A stretch of 64,000 bases of DNA from an uncultured Pseudoxanthomonas sp. Lineage in GTDB: Bacteria; Pseudomonadota; Gammaproteobacteria; Xanthomonadales; Xanthomonadaceae. The stretch covers positions 1 to 64,000 of the forward strand of contig NZ_CAMPJD010000003.1 of assembly GCF_946886695.1 (NCBI RefSeq), written 5' to 3'. The notes below the pieces were generated by a model that saw only the letters and a program-made list of their open reading frames with translations, was not told the origin of the DNA and searched no databases. Below are positions 25,616 through 34,397 of the stretch, piece after piece. Numbering within the stretch: position 1 is the first letter of the stretch; each line of letters begins with the position of its first letter. The position numbers and the translations under genes are program-made.

Positions 25616-27715
25616 CTACTGGAGACGCAGCTTCAGGTCGCGACGGCCCTGCGCCTCGTTGCCACTGTAGTCGCGCGCGGTGATGCGCAGCAGGTAGTCG
25701 CCCGGCGGCAATTCGCCTGCCTGCCACGCACCTTCGCCCCAGGCGCCATCGCGCACGGTATTGGTCACGCTGTACTTGAAACGTGTCACGGCGCTGCCAT
25801 GCACGGTGATGCCGCTGCCCGGCGCGTAGGCGACCTGCACCGCGTCATCGGACGGCAGGCGCTGGAAGTCGAGCGTCATGCGCGGCGCCTCGAAGCCGAC
25901 CACCGGCGTGCCGTCGTCATGCAGCACCTGGTAACCCAACGCATACAGGCCCAGGCGGCGACGTGGCAGGTTGCGATCCACCTGGTCCCAGGCGTCCACG
26001 ACGATACGCACGCCCTGCAGTTCGCGCGGCACCAGCACACGGCCGTCCTGATGCTGGTCGATGGGTTGGTCGAGCGTGTCGAACAGTGCGACGTCGTCGA
26101 TGCGCGGCGGGTACGCATCGGTGAAACCGGTGAACCCGAGCGCGATGGCATTGCGTTCGTAGCCCGATGGCCCGATCGAGAGATGCACGTGCGCCATGCG
26201 GTTGATCGTTCCCAGCGCGTCGCCGGCAGCAAAACGGGTGCCGCGGCGTACGCGGATGCGGCCCGGATCGCCACTGAGGTCATGCAGCAGCTGGAAACGC
26301 GCCGGATCGAGCAGGTCGCCACGCGGCGTACGCCCCACCCGCATGTGGATGTAGTCCAGCGGGCCCACGCCAAGTCCTTCGCCCAGGCCATCGAAGCCCC
26401 ACGCCGCGGACGGACTGCTGACCTTGCCGTCGGCGATGGCCAACACGGTGGCGCCCACGTCGCCACGGATGTCGAGGCCGCCGTGCAGATGATGGCGGCT
26501 CTCGCCTTCGTAGTCGCCCCGGACTTCGCCCAGCGTGCCCACCACTTCGTGCCATGCGTCCTGCGGCTGCAGCGGCCAGCGGCCCGCCGTCTCCGGCAAC
26601 GGATCGTCCGTCGAAGGCCCCACGGTCGCTGGCATCGGTACTGCACCCGCTGCGAGTGGCGTGATGCGATGCACGCGATGGCTTCCCGCGTCGGTGAAGT
26701 GCACGTCGCCGGAAGCATCGACGGCCAGGCCGGCCGTGCGCGACAGGCGCTGGTCCGGCACATGCCCCGCCAGCGCATGCCAGCGACCGTCGCGCATCAC
26801 CTGCATGACGCGCCCGCTATACATCTCGCCGACGTACAACTGGCCGTCGTGCGTCAATGCGAGGCTCAGGGGTCGACGCGGGCCGGCCAGCGCCGGCAGG
26901 TCCTGCTGCATCGGCAGCGTGCTGACGCCACCCTGCGGCCCGATCCGGCGGATGGCATTGTTGCGGAGATCGGCCACCCAGGCCACGCCGGTCGCATCGA
27001 CCGCGATGCCGGTCGGCGTGTCGAATCTCGCCTCGGTTCCCGAACCGTCGAGGAATCCGGGATGTTCTCCGCCCGCCAGCGTGATGACGTCGCCTTCGCG
27101 CGAGATCAGCCGGATGCGGTCGTTGTAGGTGTCGGCCACATAGATGCGACCGCTGCCATCCACCGCCACGCCGATAGGGCCATTGAACTGCGCCTGCCTC
27201 GCAGGCCCATCGCGGTACCCCGCCTCGCCCGTGCCCGCGACCGTGGTCACCACGCCCTGTGGCGTGATCCTGCGGATGGCGTGGTTGCCGGTATCCGCCA
27301 CATAGAGATTGCCGTCACCGTCGCGCGCCAACGCCGACGGCGTGTGGAAGGCGGCGGCCGGACCGGTGCCGTCGGCGAACCCCTCGCGCCCGCCCGCCAG
27401 CGTGGTGACGGTGCCGTCGGCGGCAATGCGGCGGATGCGGTTGTTGTCGCCCGCATCGGCGACATAGCGCGTGCCGTCCTCCATCACCACGATGCCCCAT
27501 GGGTCGTCGAAGCGGGCCTGCGGCCCCGCGCCATCCCGCAGGCCGCGCACGCCATCGCCTGCCGTCAGCGACAGCTGGCCGGGCCAGCCGAAAGGGGTGG
27601 CCGGCGGGCCGGTGTCAGGCACCGGGACCGGGAAGCGGGGGGTGAACAGGAAGGTGGCGGCGAGGGCGGCGGTGGTGAGCACCACCACTGCCCATAGCCA
27701 GGCAGTACGACTCAT
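25616..27715 (-). CDS. NHL-repeat beta-propeller fused to an M23-like domain
   Basis: This 699-residue protein begins with a single membrane helix or uncleaved signal (WLWAVVVLTTAALAATFLFT). Residues ~45-350 hold repeated NHL blades, each with a pattern like PWGIVVMEDGTRYVADAGDN and TVTTLAGG, sufficient for a six-bladed propeller. A second domain around residues 390-530 has HHLHGGLDI (HxxxD) and HVHLSIG (HxH), the zinc-ligand layout of M23 endopeptidases. A beta-rich C-terminal part follows. The whole is expected in the periplasm or at the surface. Whether the M23-like domain cuts peptidoglycan or only binds cannot be told. Single gene; the DUF11 gene upstream is on the same strand. Confidence 0.78.
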   Translation of the reverse strand: MSRTAWLWAVVVLTTAALAATFLFTPRFPVPVPDTGPPATPFGWPGQLSLTAGDGVRGLRDGAGPQARFDDPWGIVVMEDGTRYVADAGDNNRIRRIAADGTVTTLAGGREGFADGTGPAAAFHTPSALARDGDGNLYVADTGNHAIRRITPQGVVTTVAGTGEAGYRDGPARQAQFNGPIGVAVDGSGRIYVADTYNDRIRLISREGDVITLAGGEHPGFLDGSGTEARFDTPTGIAVDATGVAWVADLRNNAIRRIGPQGGVSTLPMQQDLPALAGPRRPLSLALTHDGQLYVGEMYSGRVMQVMRDGRWHALAGHVPDQRLSRTAGLAVDASGDVHFTDAGSHRVHRITPLAAGAVPMPATVGPSTDDPLPETAGRWPLQPQDAWHEVVGTLGEVRGDYEGESRHHLHGGLDIRGDVGATVLAIADGKVSSPSAAWGFDGLGEGLGVGPLDYIHMRVGRTPRGDLLDPARFQLLHDLSGDPGRIRVRRGTRFAAGDALGTINRMAHVHLSIGPSGYERNAIALGFTGFTDAYPPRIDDVALFDTLDQPIDQHQDGRVLVPRELQGVRIVVDAWDQVDRNLPRRRLGLYALGYQVLHDDGTPVVGFEAPRMTLDFQRLPSDDAVQVAYAPGSGITVHGSAVTRFKYSVTNTVRDGAWGEGAWQAGELPPGDYLLRITARDYSGNEAQGRRDLKLRLQ

Positions 27716-27788
27716 TGCATCAGGAGGCGGGACAAGGACGCCGCATGATGGAGATTCGACGCACGCTTTGGAAGCGCGCCACCGAAGC

Positions 27789-29519
27789 CTACAGCCCCGT
27801 CGCCGTCACCTGGCAAGGCACGATGAAGGTCACCAGCCCGCCGGCAGGCAGCACAGGTACGGCCACGCCACCACTTACCAGGTTGGGAAGCGCCGCGGCG
27901 CCCGGACACGCAGCGCCGCCACTGGCGCTGCAGGTGATGGGATTGCCCGCGGCCGGGCAGCTCAGGCCACCGCCGGGCGTATCGCTTACCAGCGCACCAT
28001 CTGCCGCACTGGGGCCTGCGTTCGACACGGTCACGGTGAAGTTCCGCAGCGCCCCGCTGAGGGAGGGGCCGGAAGCGGTGGATTTCACCACCGACAGGTC
28101 GGTCACGCGCGCGGTGTTGGCGATCGTGCAGACGATGGCCTGGCCCGCATGCGCGCTGGTCAGGGTCAGCGTGTTGCCGCTGAGACTGCCTCCGGTGCAA
28201 CTCCACGCGCCCGCGGTGTAGGTGCGCGCATTGCCCGCACCCAGGGTTTCGCCCAGGGTGATGACGTTGCCCGGCACCACCTGCACGGCGGATCCGGTAT
28301 CGGTTTCCGATGCACTGTTGGCGGTGGACGACAGCGTGGCGTTGGTGGCGCCCCCGGTCGCCGACAGCGCGGCGGTATCGTTGATCGCCGCGTTGACCCA
28401 CGTCTTCGCAAGAGCCAGCGTGGCCTGCGCACTGTTGGTCAGCGTGCAGGTGATGGTCTGGTTGGCGCGGTAGTTCGCTGTGGGAATGGTGATCTGCCGG
28501 GTCGCCGTGTCGACGATGGCGCTCACGGCGGCACCGGTCTGGTCCGTACAGGCGCCGGACGTCAGCACATAGCCGGCGGGGACGCTGGACTCGGTCAGCG
28601 TGATCGCGGCCGCGTGGTTGGTGACCGGATAGATGGCCGACGCCACCGGCGAATTCTGCGCCGTCGTGGTCAGGTTGAATGCCTGCGACAGCGCATTGCT
28701 GGCGGTGATGCCGAAGGTGCCGGTGCCGCCCGCGGACTGCTTGCGCACGATCACGCTGGAACCTTCGAAGCTCCAGCGCACTTCCAGCTGATCGCCTCCG
28801 GTCGGCCCCTGCAACCCCGCGTTGAAGGTCAGGCTGGTGATGCCGGTGCCGTTGAAGCGGACCGAGCCGCAGGCCGTGCCACGGGCGATCGATCCCGTGT
28901 TGCCCGTCCGGCATTCCGCATCGGCTTCGCCAGCGAAGCCGTTACTGGTGTCGCGCACGATGGTGTTGCCGTTCACCAGGAACTGCGGGTTGCCGCTGAG
29001 CCGCGTCAGCGAGACGGTCCCGCCCTGGGAGACCGAACTGTTCAACGTCCATCGCGAGCTGTTGGGATCGGAGCCGATCGCGCCGCCCAGGCGATCGATG
29101 TGCAGCACCGGGTTGTCCACCGGCTTGCTGAAGGTGACTGTGTAGTTCCGGCTGCCGACTTCGTGCAGCAACGTCAGCGAAGCCCCCCCATTCACCGTAC
29201 CGCCATAGGGGTCGGACCACCGGCCGCCGTTGGTCCCGTTGAAGGTGCCATTGGCATATGGATCATCCGAGGTGCCGGTCCACACGACGCTGATGCCGTT
29301 GAGCGTGGTGGTGGCCGATGCCGATCCATTGGTCGTCCAGGCGGCGGTAATCAGCGCCAGCGCGGCACCGGCGGCCAGCAGGCCGGCAAGCGCCAAGCCG
29401 ACCTGCGCGACACGGCGACGCCAGCAACGGGACGTCGCGACGATGAGCGGGGTGGCGGATGACTGACGGGCGGAACGGGCGCCGCGCGGGCGCAAGGCAT
29501 CAATAGTGCGGTACGACAT
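27789..29519 (-). CDS. DUF11-type repetitive surface protein
   Basis: This 576-residue protein has an Arg-rich N-terminus and a hydrophobic export segment (VGLALAGLLAAGAALALITA). Residues ~60-260 form an Asn/Gly/Ser/Thr-rich domain. Two prealbumin-like repeats follow (TESSVPAGYVLTSGACTDQT; TLGETLGAGNARTYTAGAW), each ending in a TITCTLTNSA or AIVCTIANTA strand. The C-terminus is a DUF11 module (VTDLSVVKSTASGPSLSG; FTVTVSNAGPSAADGALVSD). This architecture is typical of secreted, possibly adhesive proteins. The C-terminal portion ends abruptly after the DUF11 strand set without a sorting signal. A large palindrome lies upstream. Confidence 0.75.
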   Translation of the reverse strand: MSYRTIDALRPRGARSARQSSATPLIVATSRCWRRRVAQVGLALAGLLAAGAALALITAAWTTNGSASATTTLNGISVVWTGTSDDPYANGTFNGTNGGRWSDPYGGTVNGGASLTLLHEVGSRNYTVTFSKPVDNPVLHIDRLGGAIGSDPNSSRWTLNSSVSQGGTVSLTRLSGNPQFLVNGNTIVRDTSNGFAGEADAECRTGNTGSIARGTACGSVRFNGTGITSLTFNAGLQGPTGGDQLEVRWSFEGSSVIVRKQSAGGTGTFGITASNALSQAFNLTTTAQNSPVASAIYPVTNHAAAITLTESSVPAGYVLTSGACTDQTGAAVSAIVDTATRQITIPTANYRANQTITCTLTNSAQATLALAKTWVNAAINDTAALSATGGATNATLSSTANSASETDTGSAVQVVPGNVITLGETLGAGNARTYTAGAWSCTGGSLSGNTLTLTSAHAGQAIVCTIANTARVTDLSVVKSTASGPSLSGALRNFTVTVSNAGPSAADGALVSDTPGGGLSCPAAGNPITCSASGGAACPGAAALPNLVSGGVAVPVLPAGGLVTFIVPCQVTATGL

Positions 29520-29646
29520 CGACGGACGGATCCCCTGACGCTTCAGTGGAAGAGGCGCTCCTCGGTCCGTCAGACTCACCGACCCTGCCGCTTGCCCCTT
29601 GTGGCACGCCGACCCAGAACGCCATCCAGGCAAGGAGGGGTCGGCA

Positions 29647-29688
29647 GCAAATGTGATCTGTATCTTAACTTACAGACGTCACATTTGC
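29647..29688. promoter_or_regulatory. 42-bp imperfect palindrome upstream of the DUF11 gene
   Basis: Outer arms GCAAATGTGA (29647-29656) and TCACATTTGC (29679-29688) are exact reverse complements. Inner arms TCTGTA (29657-29662) and TACAGA (29671-29676) also pair, with CG unmatched on the right side. The island is much more AT-rich than its surroundings and lies about 130 bp upstream of the start of the minus-strand DUF11 gene. An operator for a dimeric regulator or a hairpin are the main options; the spacing does not fit a CRP/Clp site. Confidence 0.6.
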
Positions 29689-29799
29689 GACGCAAGTCAC
29701 ACTGAAGACCCCTTGCGCACCCTGCCCGGACGGCCGGGAACGCATGCTGGCGGCCGGCCCGAGGTCAAGGCGGTCCACGCCATCGACAGCCGTCGGGTA

Positions 29800-30546
29800 C
29801 TAGCCGGTTTCCCTTGGCTTGAAGGGCGAATCCAGCACGACAGGCTGAGGCGCCTCTTCCTTGTCCCCGCCCATCGCTGCTACGCACTCGGAAGAATGCA
29901 GCTTGGCTTCGCGCTCCTGGCGCATCTGTTGGCGAGGGCTTCGCGATCCTTCCATCAAGAAGTCCACGGGAATGGCGACGCGCGTGGCGACGGGCGTACC
30001 GTCGATTTCTTCGGGCACATAGCGCAACTGGGCAACCCAGCTACGCAGCGCGTCCTCAAACAAGCGTAACTGGCCACTCTCGACCTCGATGGTGTCGACG
30101 GTCGCGCGACCATCCGCGCCAACCTTCAACACGACCCGGAAGGCACCCACTTTGTCCCGCTTGGCTGCATCGATGGGGTAGCGCGGTGCCGGATGGGAAT
30201 AGCGTCCATCGGCATAGCCGGGGCCATTCCAACCGTACTCCACCGCCAGTCGCATGTTGCCTCCATCGGAAGGCGCTGCGCAGGCATCGACGAATACGGT
30301 CGTCGCACCGGCATGCGCCCGATCGTCGATCATCGCCGGTTCAAAGCGCCACGCCATCACCCGCTCCGCGACCGCGCTGCGAATGACAGCCGGCAGCTTC
30401 TGATCGACATCGACTCGCTGCGGCACGCCCTGCGCATCCAGCGCGACGCGTGCATGGGCGCGGAAATGTATCGGCTTCTGCGCTGGCTCCTCCGACGATG
30501 CACCCACAGCCACCAACAACAGCCCGACTCCCAGCATCCTGCGCAT
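29800..30546 (-). CDS. Secreted protein with TonB C-terminal-like fold (paralogue 1)
   Basis: This 248-residue protein has a signal peptide (MRRMLGVGLLLVAVGASSEE) and a TonB_C-like module near residues 120-195: HPAPRYPIDAAKR, then GAFRVVLKVGADGRATVDTI, and a closing VAIPVDFLM strand. An N-terminal half-module ends in VMAWRFEP. It is one of three related proteins in the window (with 57578-58444 and 61698-62513). It lacks the membrane anchor and proline-rich spacer of a true TonB, so it probably does not energise receptors. GGGGAGG precedes the start. Confidence 0.72.
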   Translation of the reverse strand: MRRMLGVGLLLVAVGASSEEPAQKPIHFRAHARVALDAQGVPQRVDVDQKLPAVIRSAVAERVMAWRFEPAMIDDRAHAGATTVFVDACAAPSDGGNMRLAVEYGWNGPGYADGRYSHPAPRYPIDAAKRDKVGAFRVVLKVGADGRATVDTIEVESGQLRLFEDALRSWVAQLRYVPEEIDGTPVATRVAIPVDFLMEGSRSPRQQMRQEREAKLHSSECVAAMGGDKEEAPQPVVLDSPFKPRETG

Positions 30547-30590
30547 GCTTCACCTCCCCAAGGACAGGCGAAGCATAGCGCCATCCCGCC

Positions 30591-32531
30591 TCAGCGCGCA
30601 GGCAACGGGTCTTCCTTGTAGATGGCGACATGCGGCACGCCGTCGGCGCCGATCCAGCCGCGGTACATGCCTTCGGTGTTGAACGGGAACGCGATGCTCC
30701 CGTCGGCGCCGAGGGCGATCGCGCCGCCGTCGCCGCCGGCCTTCGGGATGTCGCGGTTGATCACGCCCTCGGCCGCGCGGGCGATGCCCTGCCCGGACAG
30801 GCGCACACGCGCGCAGATCTCGTGCGCGGCCGCCGCGCGGATGTAGTACTCGCCCCAGCCGGTACCGGAGACCGCGCAACGGTCGTCGGCCCAGGTGCCC
30901 GCGCCGATGATGGGCGCGTCGCCCACGCGACCGTAGCGCTTGTTAGTCATGCCGCCGGTGGACGTGCCTGCGGCCAGCTGTCCCTTCGTATCCAGTGCCA
31001 GGGCCCCGACCGTGCCGAAGTAGGCCTTGCCCGGCAACGCCAGCGGCGTATTGCTCGCCTGCGCCTGCGCTTCTTCCTTGAGCGCCTTCTGCAACTGCTG
31101 CCAGCGCTTTTCGGTGCGGAAGTACGACGGGTCGACGAGCGTGATGCCCTGCTCCTTCGCGAAGGCTTCCGCGCCACCGCCGACCATCATCACGTGGCGC
31201 GACTTGTCCATCACCGCGCGTGCCAGCGTGATCGGATTCTTGACCCGGTGCACTCCGGCCACCGCGCCCGCCTTGCCGGTGGCGCCGTCCATGATCGAGG
31301 AGTCCAGCTCGTTCTTGCCATCGTGGGTGAATACCGCACCGCGGCCCGCGTTGAACTGCGGCGCATCCTCCAGCACGGTGATCGCGGCGGTCACTGCGTC
31401 CAGCGCTGGCTCGCCTGCGGTGAGCTGTGCATACCCAGCGCGCAGCGCCGCTTCCAGTGCCTTGCGTGCGGCATCCTCGTCGGCCGGCGTCATGCCCGCG
31501 CGTTCGACGCCGGCACCGCCGTGGATCACCAGCACCGGCGACTCCAGCGCCACCAGCACGCCGTTGCGCACGGCGTAATGGCGTTCGGCGGCGGGCTTCT
31601 CAACGCGCCCACTCGGCAGGTGCAGCACGGAGCCGACACCGGCGATCATGGTGTCGACGCGATCGAGGTTCATCGCCTCGTCTTCGACCTGCTTCTGCGC
31701 GAAGCCGCCCTTCACCACCGTCGCGCCGGCACCAGGCGCGGTCGCATAGACGCGCGCGCTGCCATCGCCTTCCACGGCAACCGCGGCGTCTTCATCCACG
31801 CCCAAGCCGACAAGCGGACGCTGCGCCATCGCTTCGGCCTTGGCGACGAACGCAATCAGGCGGCCGAGGCGGTTGCGTTCACTGAAGTGCGTGTCGGTGA
31901 TGACACCCTTCAGCAATGCCAGGTGCAGGAAATCCGTCTCGATGGTGTTGTCCGGACCGAGCGGATCGGCCAGCGCGCGCGGGCTGATCTGGCTGCCGCC
32001 ATCCATCGCGCCATAGAGGTATTCGCCCTGCATGGCGAGTCCGGCGCTGGTGCCGCCCAGCGGCTTGCCGGCGCGCACGTGCGCGTCCAGCGCATCGCCC
32101 ACCGGGGTGCCACGCCAGTAGCGCACGTAGCGCGACTGGTCGCCGCCCGCCAGGAAGATGCCGTCGGCGCGCTTCAGGCTGCGCAGCATGGCGGGATCCG
32201 TCGCCGCATCCCGATCGCTGAAGACGAACGTTTCCACCGACGCGATGCCGCCCACTTCGTTGAAGAATTCCTCGCCGATCTCGCCGGCCTGCGATGCGCG
32301 CAGCACCACGATGTGCCCGTTGCCCGCCTTCTGCATGAACCAGCGCATCGCATCGAAGTTGCGGTCGCCGCCGCCCATCAGCAGCAGGCCCGGCTGCACC
32401 TTCCCCGGGGTCTTCGCACCGGTGTCGCCCAGTACGTAGTGCGCCGGCTTGCTCGCCAGCGCAGGCAACGACAATGCCAGCGCCAGCATGCACACCACGC
32501 CACGTCGCATCGCACCAAAGACAGACACCAT
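30591..32531 (-). CDS. Fusion of cyanophycinase-like (S51) and isoaspartyl peptidase/asparaginase domains
   Basis: This 646-residue secreted protein has a signal peptide (MRRGVVCMLALALSLPALAS). Residues ~45-320 form a cyanophycinase-like domain: GLLLMGGGDRNFDAMRWFM and the nucleophile elbow GGTSAGLAMQGE with Ser162. Residues ~330-640 form a type-III (Ntn-hydrolase) isoaspartyl peptidase: VLVIHGGAGVERAG, NAGRGAVFT, and the autocleavage site YFGTVGALALD with Thr507 as nucleophile. Cyanophycinase releases beta-Asp-Arg dipeptides from cyanophycin and isoaspartyl peptidase splits them to Asp and Arg, so both steps would sit on one exported polypeptide. The start at 32531 was chosen because GGGAG lies 7 nt upstream. 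Either domain may instead act on other isoaspartyl peptides. Confidence 0.85.
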   Translation of the reverse strand: MVSVFGAMRRGVVCMLALALSLPALASKPAHYVLGDTGAKTPGKVQPGLLLMGGGDRNFDAMRWFMQKAGNGHIVVLRASQAGEIGEEFFNEVGGIASVETFVFSDRDAATDPAMLRSLKRADGIFLAGGDQSRYVRYWRGTPVGDALDAHVRAGKPLGGTSAGLAMQGEYLYGAMDGGSQISPRALADPLGPDNTIETDFLHLALLKGVITDTHFSERNRLGRLIAFVAKAEAMAQRPLVGLGVDEDAAVAVEGDGSARVYATAPGAGATVVKGGFAQKQVEDEAMNLDRVDTMIAGVGSVLHLPSGRVEKPAAERHYAVRNGVLVALESPVLVIHGGAGVERAGMTPADEDAARKALEAALRAGYAQLTAGEPALDAVTAAITVLEDAPQFNAGRGAVFTHDGKNELDSSIMDGATGKAGAVAGVHRVKNPITLARAVMDKSRHVMMVGGGAEAFAKEQGITLVDPSYFRTEKRWQQLQKALKEEAQAQASNTPLALPGKAYFGTVGALALDTKGQLAAGTSTGGMTNKRYGRVGDAPIIGAGTWADDRCAVSGTGWGEYYIRAAAAHEICARVRLSGQGIARAAEGVINRDIPKAGGDGGAIALGADGSIAFPFNTEGMYRGWIGADGVPHVAIYKEDPLPAR

Positions 32532-32662
32532 GCCGCCACTCCCACGTCGAAGGTGGCGGCAGGATGCCACGCACCGATGCCAAGGAGAGACGAACCGGCG
32601 CGCACTTCCCCCCATCCGGACAGACCGCGCGTACGGCATGTGTGATCGGCTAGAGTGCGGTC

Positions 32663-33259
32663 ATGCCCACCGAATTGGACGACTGGTTCATCCGCGAGGT
32701 GCTCGTCCACGAACGGGCGCTGGTGCTGTTCCTGCAACGTGCCTGGCCCCATCGCGACGAGTGGCATGACCTGCGGCAGGAGGCCTACGCGCGCGTCTAC
32801 GAGGCTGCGGCACGCACGCGGCCGGACGCGCCGAAGGCCTTCCTGTTCGCCACCGCCCGTCACCTGATGACCGACCGCCTGCGCCGCAGCCGGGTGGTGT
32901 CGATCGAGTCGGTGGGTGATTTCGAGTCCTCGAACGTCTACCTGATCGACGAGGTGTCGCCCGAGCGATGGACCGGGACCCGACAGGCGCTCAAGCGCAT
33001 GGTCGAGGCCCTGGACCGGCTTCCAGACCGTTGCCGCGAGGTCGTGTGGCTGCGGCGGGTGGAGGAACTGCCGCAGAAAGACGTCGCCCGGCAACTGGGC
33101 ATCAGCGAGAAGACCGTGGAAAAACATCTGGCCAAAGGGATGCGCCTGCTCGCCGACCACCTGTATGGCGGTGACGCCGTGCGTGGACCGGTCGCGCGAC
33201 CGGCTGCCCGGCCCGTCATGGACGAGGACGACGGACATGACCGACAGCAGACGGATTGA
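32663..33259 (+). CDS. ECF (FecI-like) RNA polymerase sigma factor
   Basis: This 198-residue protein has sigma region 2 (HDLRQEAYARVYEAAARTR; FLFATARHLMTDRLRRSR) and region 4 (LDRLPDRCREVVWLRRVEEL; GISEKTVEKHLAKGMRLLAD). Order and spacing match FecI-type ECF factors. A FecR-like regulator overlaps its 3' end by 23 bp and a TonB receptor with an STN signalling domain follows, giving the complete cell-surface signalling trio. It probably transcribes the receptor gene. The last ~25 residues are an unusual Arg/Pro/Asp tail produced by the overlap region. Confidence 0.93.
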   Translation: MPTELDDWFIREVLVHERALVLFLQRAWPHRDEWHDLRQEAYARVYEAAARTRPDAPKAFLFATARHLMTDRLRRSRVVSIESVGDFESSNVYLIDEVSPERWTGTRQALKRMVEALDRLPDRCREVVWLRRVEELPQKDVARQLGISEKTVEKHLAKGMRLLADHLYGGDAVRGPVARPAARPVMDEDDGHDRQQTD

Positions 33260-34298
33260 AGAAGCTGCGGCCGACTGGCTGGTCCGTCGCGATGGCGATG
33301 ACTGGAGCGCGCAGGACCAGCACGCGCTGGATGCCTGGCTGTCCGCGTCCGCGCAGCACAAGGTGGCGTGGCTGAGGCTGGATGCGGCGTGGCGTGAAGC
33401 CGGTCGCCTGCAGGCACTGGCAGCGGGGCTTCCTGCGGGTTCGCCGCCGCCCCGTGCCCGGTCTGGCACGCGCGTGGCGGAGGGAACGCCGGACCGCCTG
33501 CCCGATCTTCGGGGCGTCGCCTTCTCGCCACGCCATCGGGATGATCGTAGCCAGCGCGGCGGATGGCGGCATGGCATGGCGGCCGCGCTGGCGGTCGTGG
33601 CGCTGGGCTCGGCCGCCTGGGGCGGCTGGCAGATGACCGGTCGCGAACACGGCACCTATGCCAGTGCCGTCGGCCAGATACAGACCGTGACGCTGCCTGA
33701 CGGCTCCACCGCCACGCTGAGCAGCGACAGCCGGCTGGAACTGCGCATCAGCCGCAGCGAACGGCACGTCTCCCTGGTGCAGGGCGAAGCCTTCTTCGAC
33801 GTGGCCCGTGATACACGGCGCCCATTCGTGGTGGAAACGGAGGGCCGCCGCGTGGCTGCGGTGGGCACGCGCTTCTCCGTGCGACGCGATACCGAGGCCG
33901 TGCGCGTGGTGGTGACGGAAGGCAAGGTGCGGCTGGAAAGCCGGGCCGGCCGCGATGGCCGCGCGCAGCCGGTGGCACTGCTGCCAGCCGGCAGCGTGGC
34001 GACCGCCGGCCGCAACGGAGTGCTGGTGCGCTCGCTGCCGGTGGTCGATGCGGAGCGCTACCTGGAGTGGCGCGAGGGTTTCCTGACCTTCGACGACACG
34101 TCGCTGGCGGAGGCCGCGGCCGAGTTCAACCGCTTCAACACGCGCAAGCTGGAGCTGGGCGACGCCACCGTCGCCGAGCTGCGCGTGGGCGGCAACTTCC
34201 GCTGGTCCAACGCCGACGGCTTCACGCATCTGCTGGAACGGGGATTCCCGGTGCGGGCCGAACGGCACCCGGACCGCATCGTGCTGTACACACGCTAG
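33237..34298 (+). CDS. FecR family anti-sigma regulator
   Basis: This 353-residue protein has a cytoplasmic N-terminal anti-sigma region (EEAAADWLVRRDGDDWSAQD; LDAWLSASAQHKVAWLRLDA), one membrane helix (MAAALAVVALGSAAWGGWQM), and a periplasmic FecR domain (VTLPDGSTATLSSDSRLELR; VQGEAFFDVARDTRRPFVVE; AVGTRFSVRRD). A C-terminal STN-like DUF4974-type part (YLEWREGFLTFDDTSLAEAA) follows. It passes the receptor signal to the sigma factor. The ATG at 33237 lies inside the sigma gene, indicating coupled translation. Confidence 0.93.
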   Translation: MTDSRRIEEAAADWLVRRDGDDWSAQDQHALDAWLSASAQHKVAWLRLDAAWREAGRLQALAAGLPAGSPPPRARSGTRVAEGTPDRLPDLRGVAFSPRHRDDRSQRGGWRHGMAAALAVVALGSAAWGGWQMTGREHGTYASAVGQIQTVTLPDGSTATLSSDSRLELRISRSERHVSLVQGEAFFDVARDTRRPFVVETEGRRVAAVGTRFSVRRDTEAVRVVVTEGKVRLESRAGRDGRAQPVALLPAGSVATAGRNGVLVRSLPVVDAERYLEWREGFLTFDDTSLAEAAAEFNRFNTRKLELGDATVAELRVGGNFRWSNADGFTHLLERGFPVRAERHPDRIVLYTR

Positions 34299-34397
34299 GG
34301 CCACGCACGCCACGACGAAGGTCATGGGGGGATTTGCGCGGCTCGTTCGTCCTGATAGCGAGAGGTGCCATTCCGAGCACCACGGGGAGAGTCGTCG

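Noticed and set aside
25799..29462. Two long plus-strand open frames (25799-27697 and 27471-29462)
   Set aside because: Antisense to the NHL/M23-like and DUF11 genes; no domain, composition typical of shadow frames.
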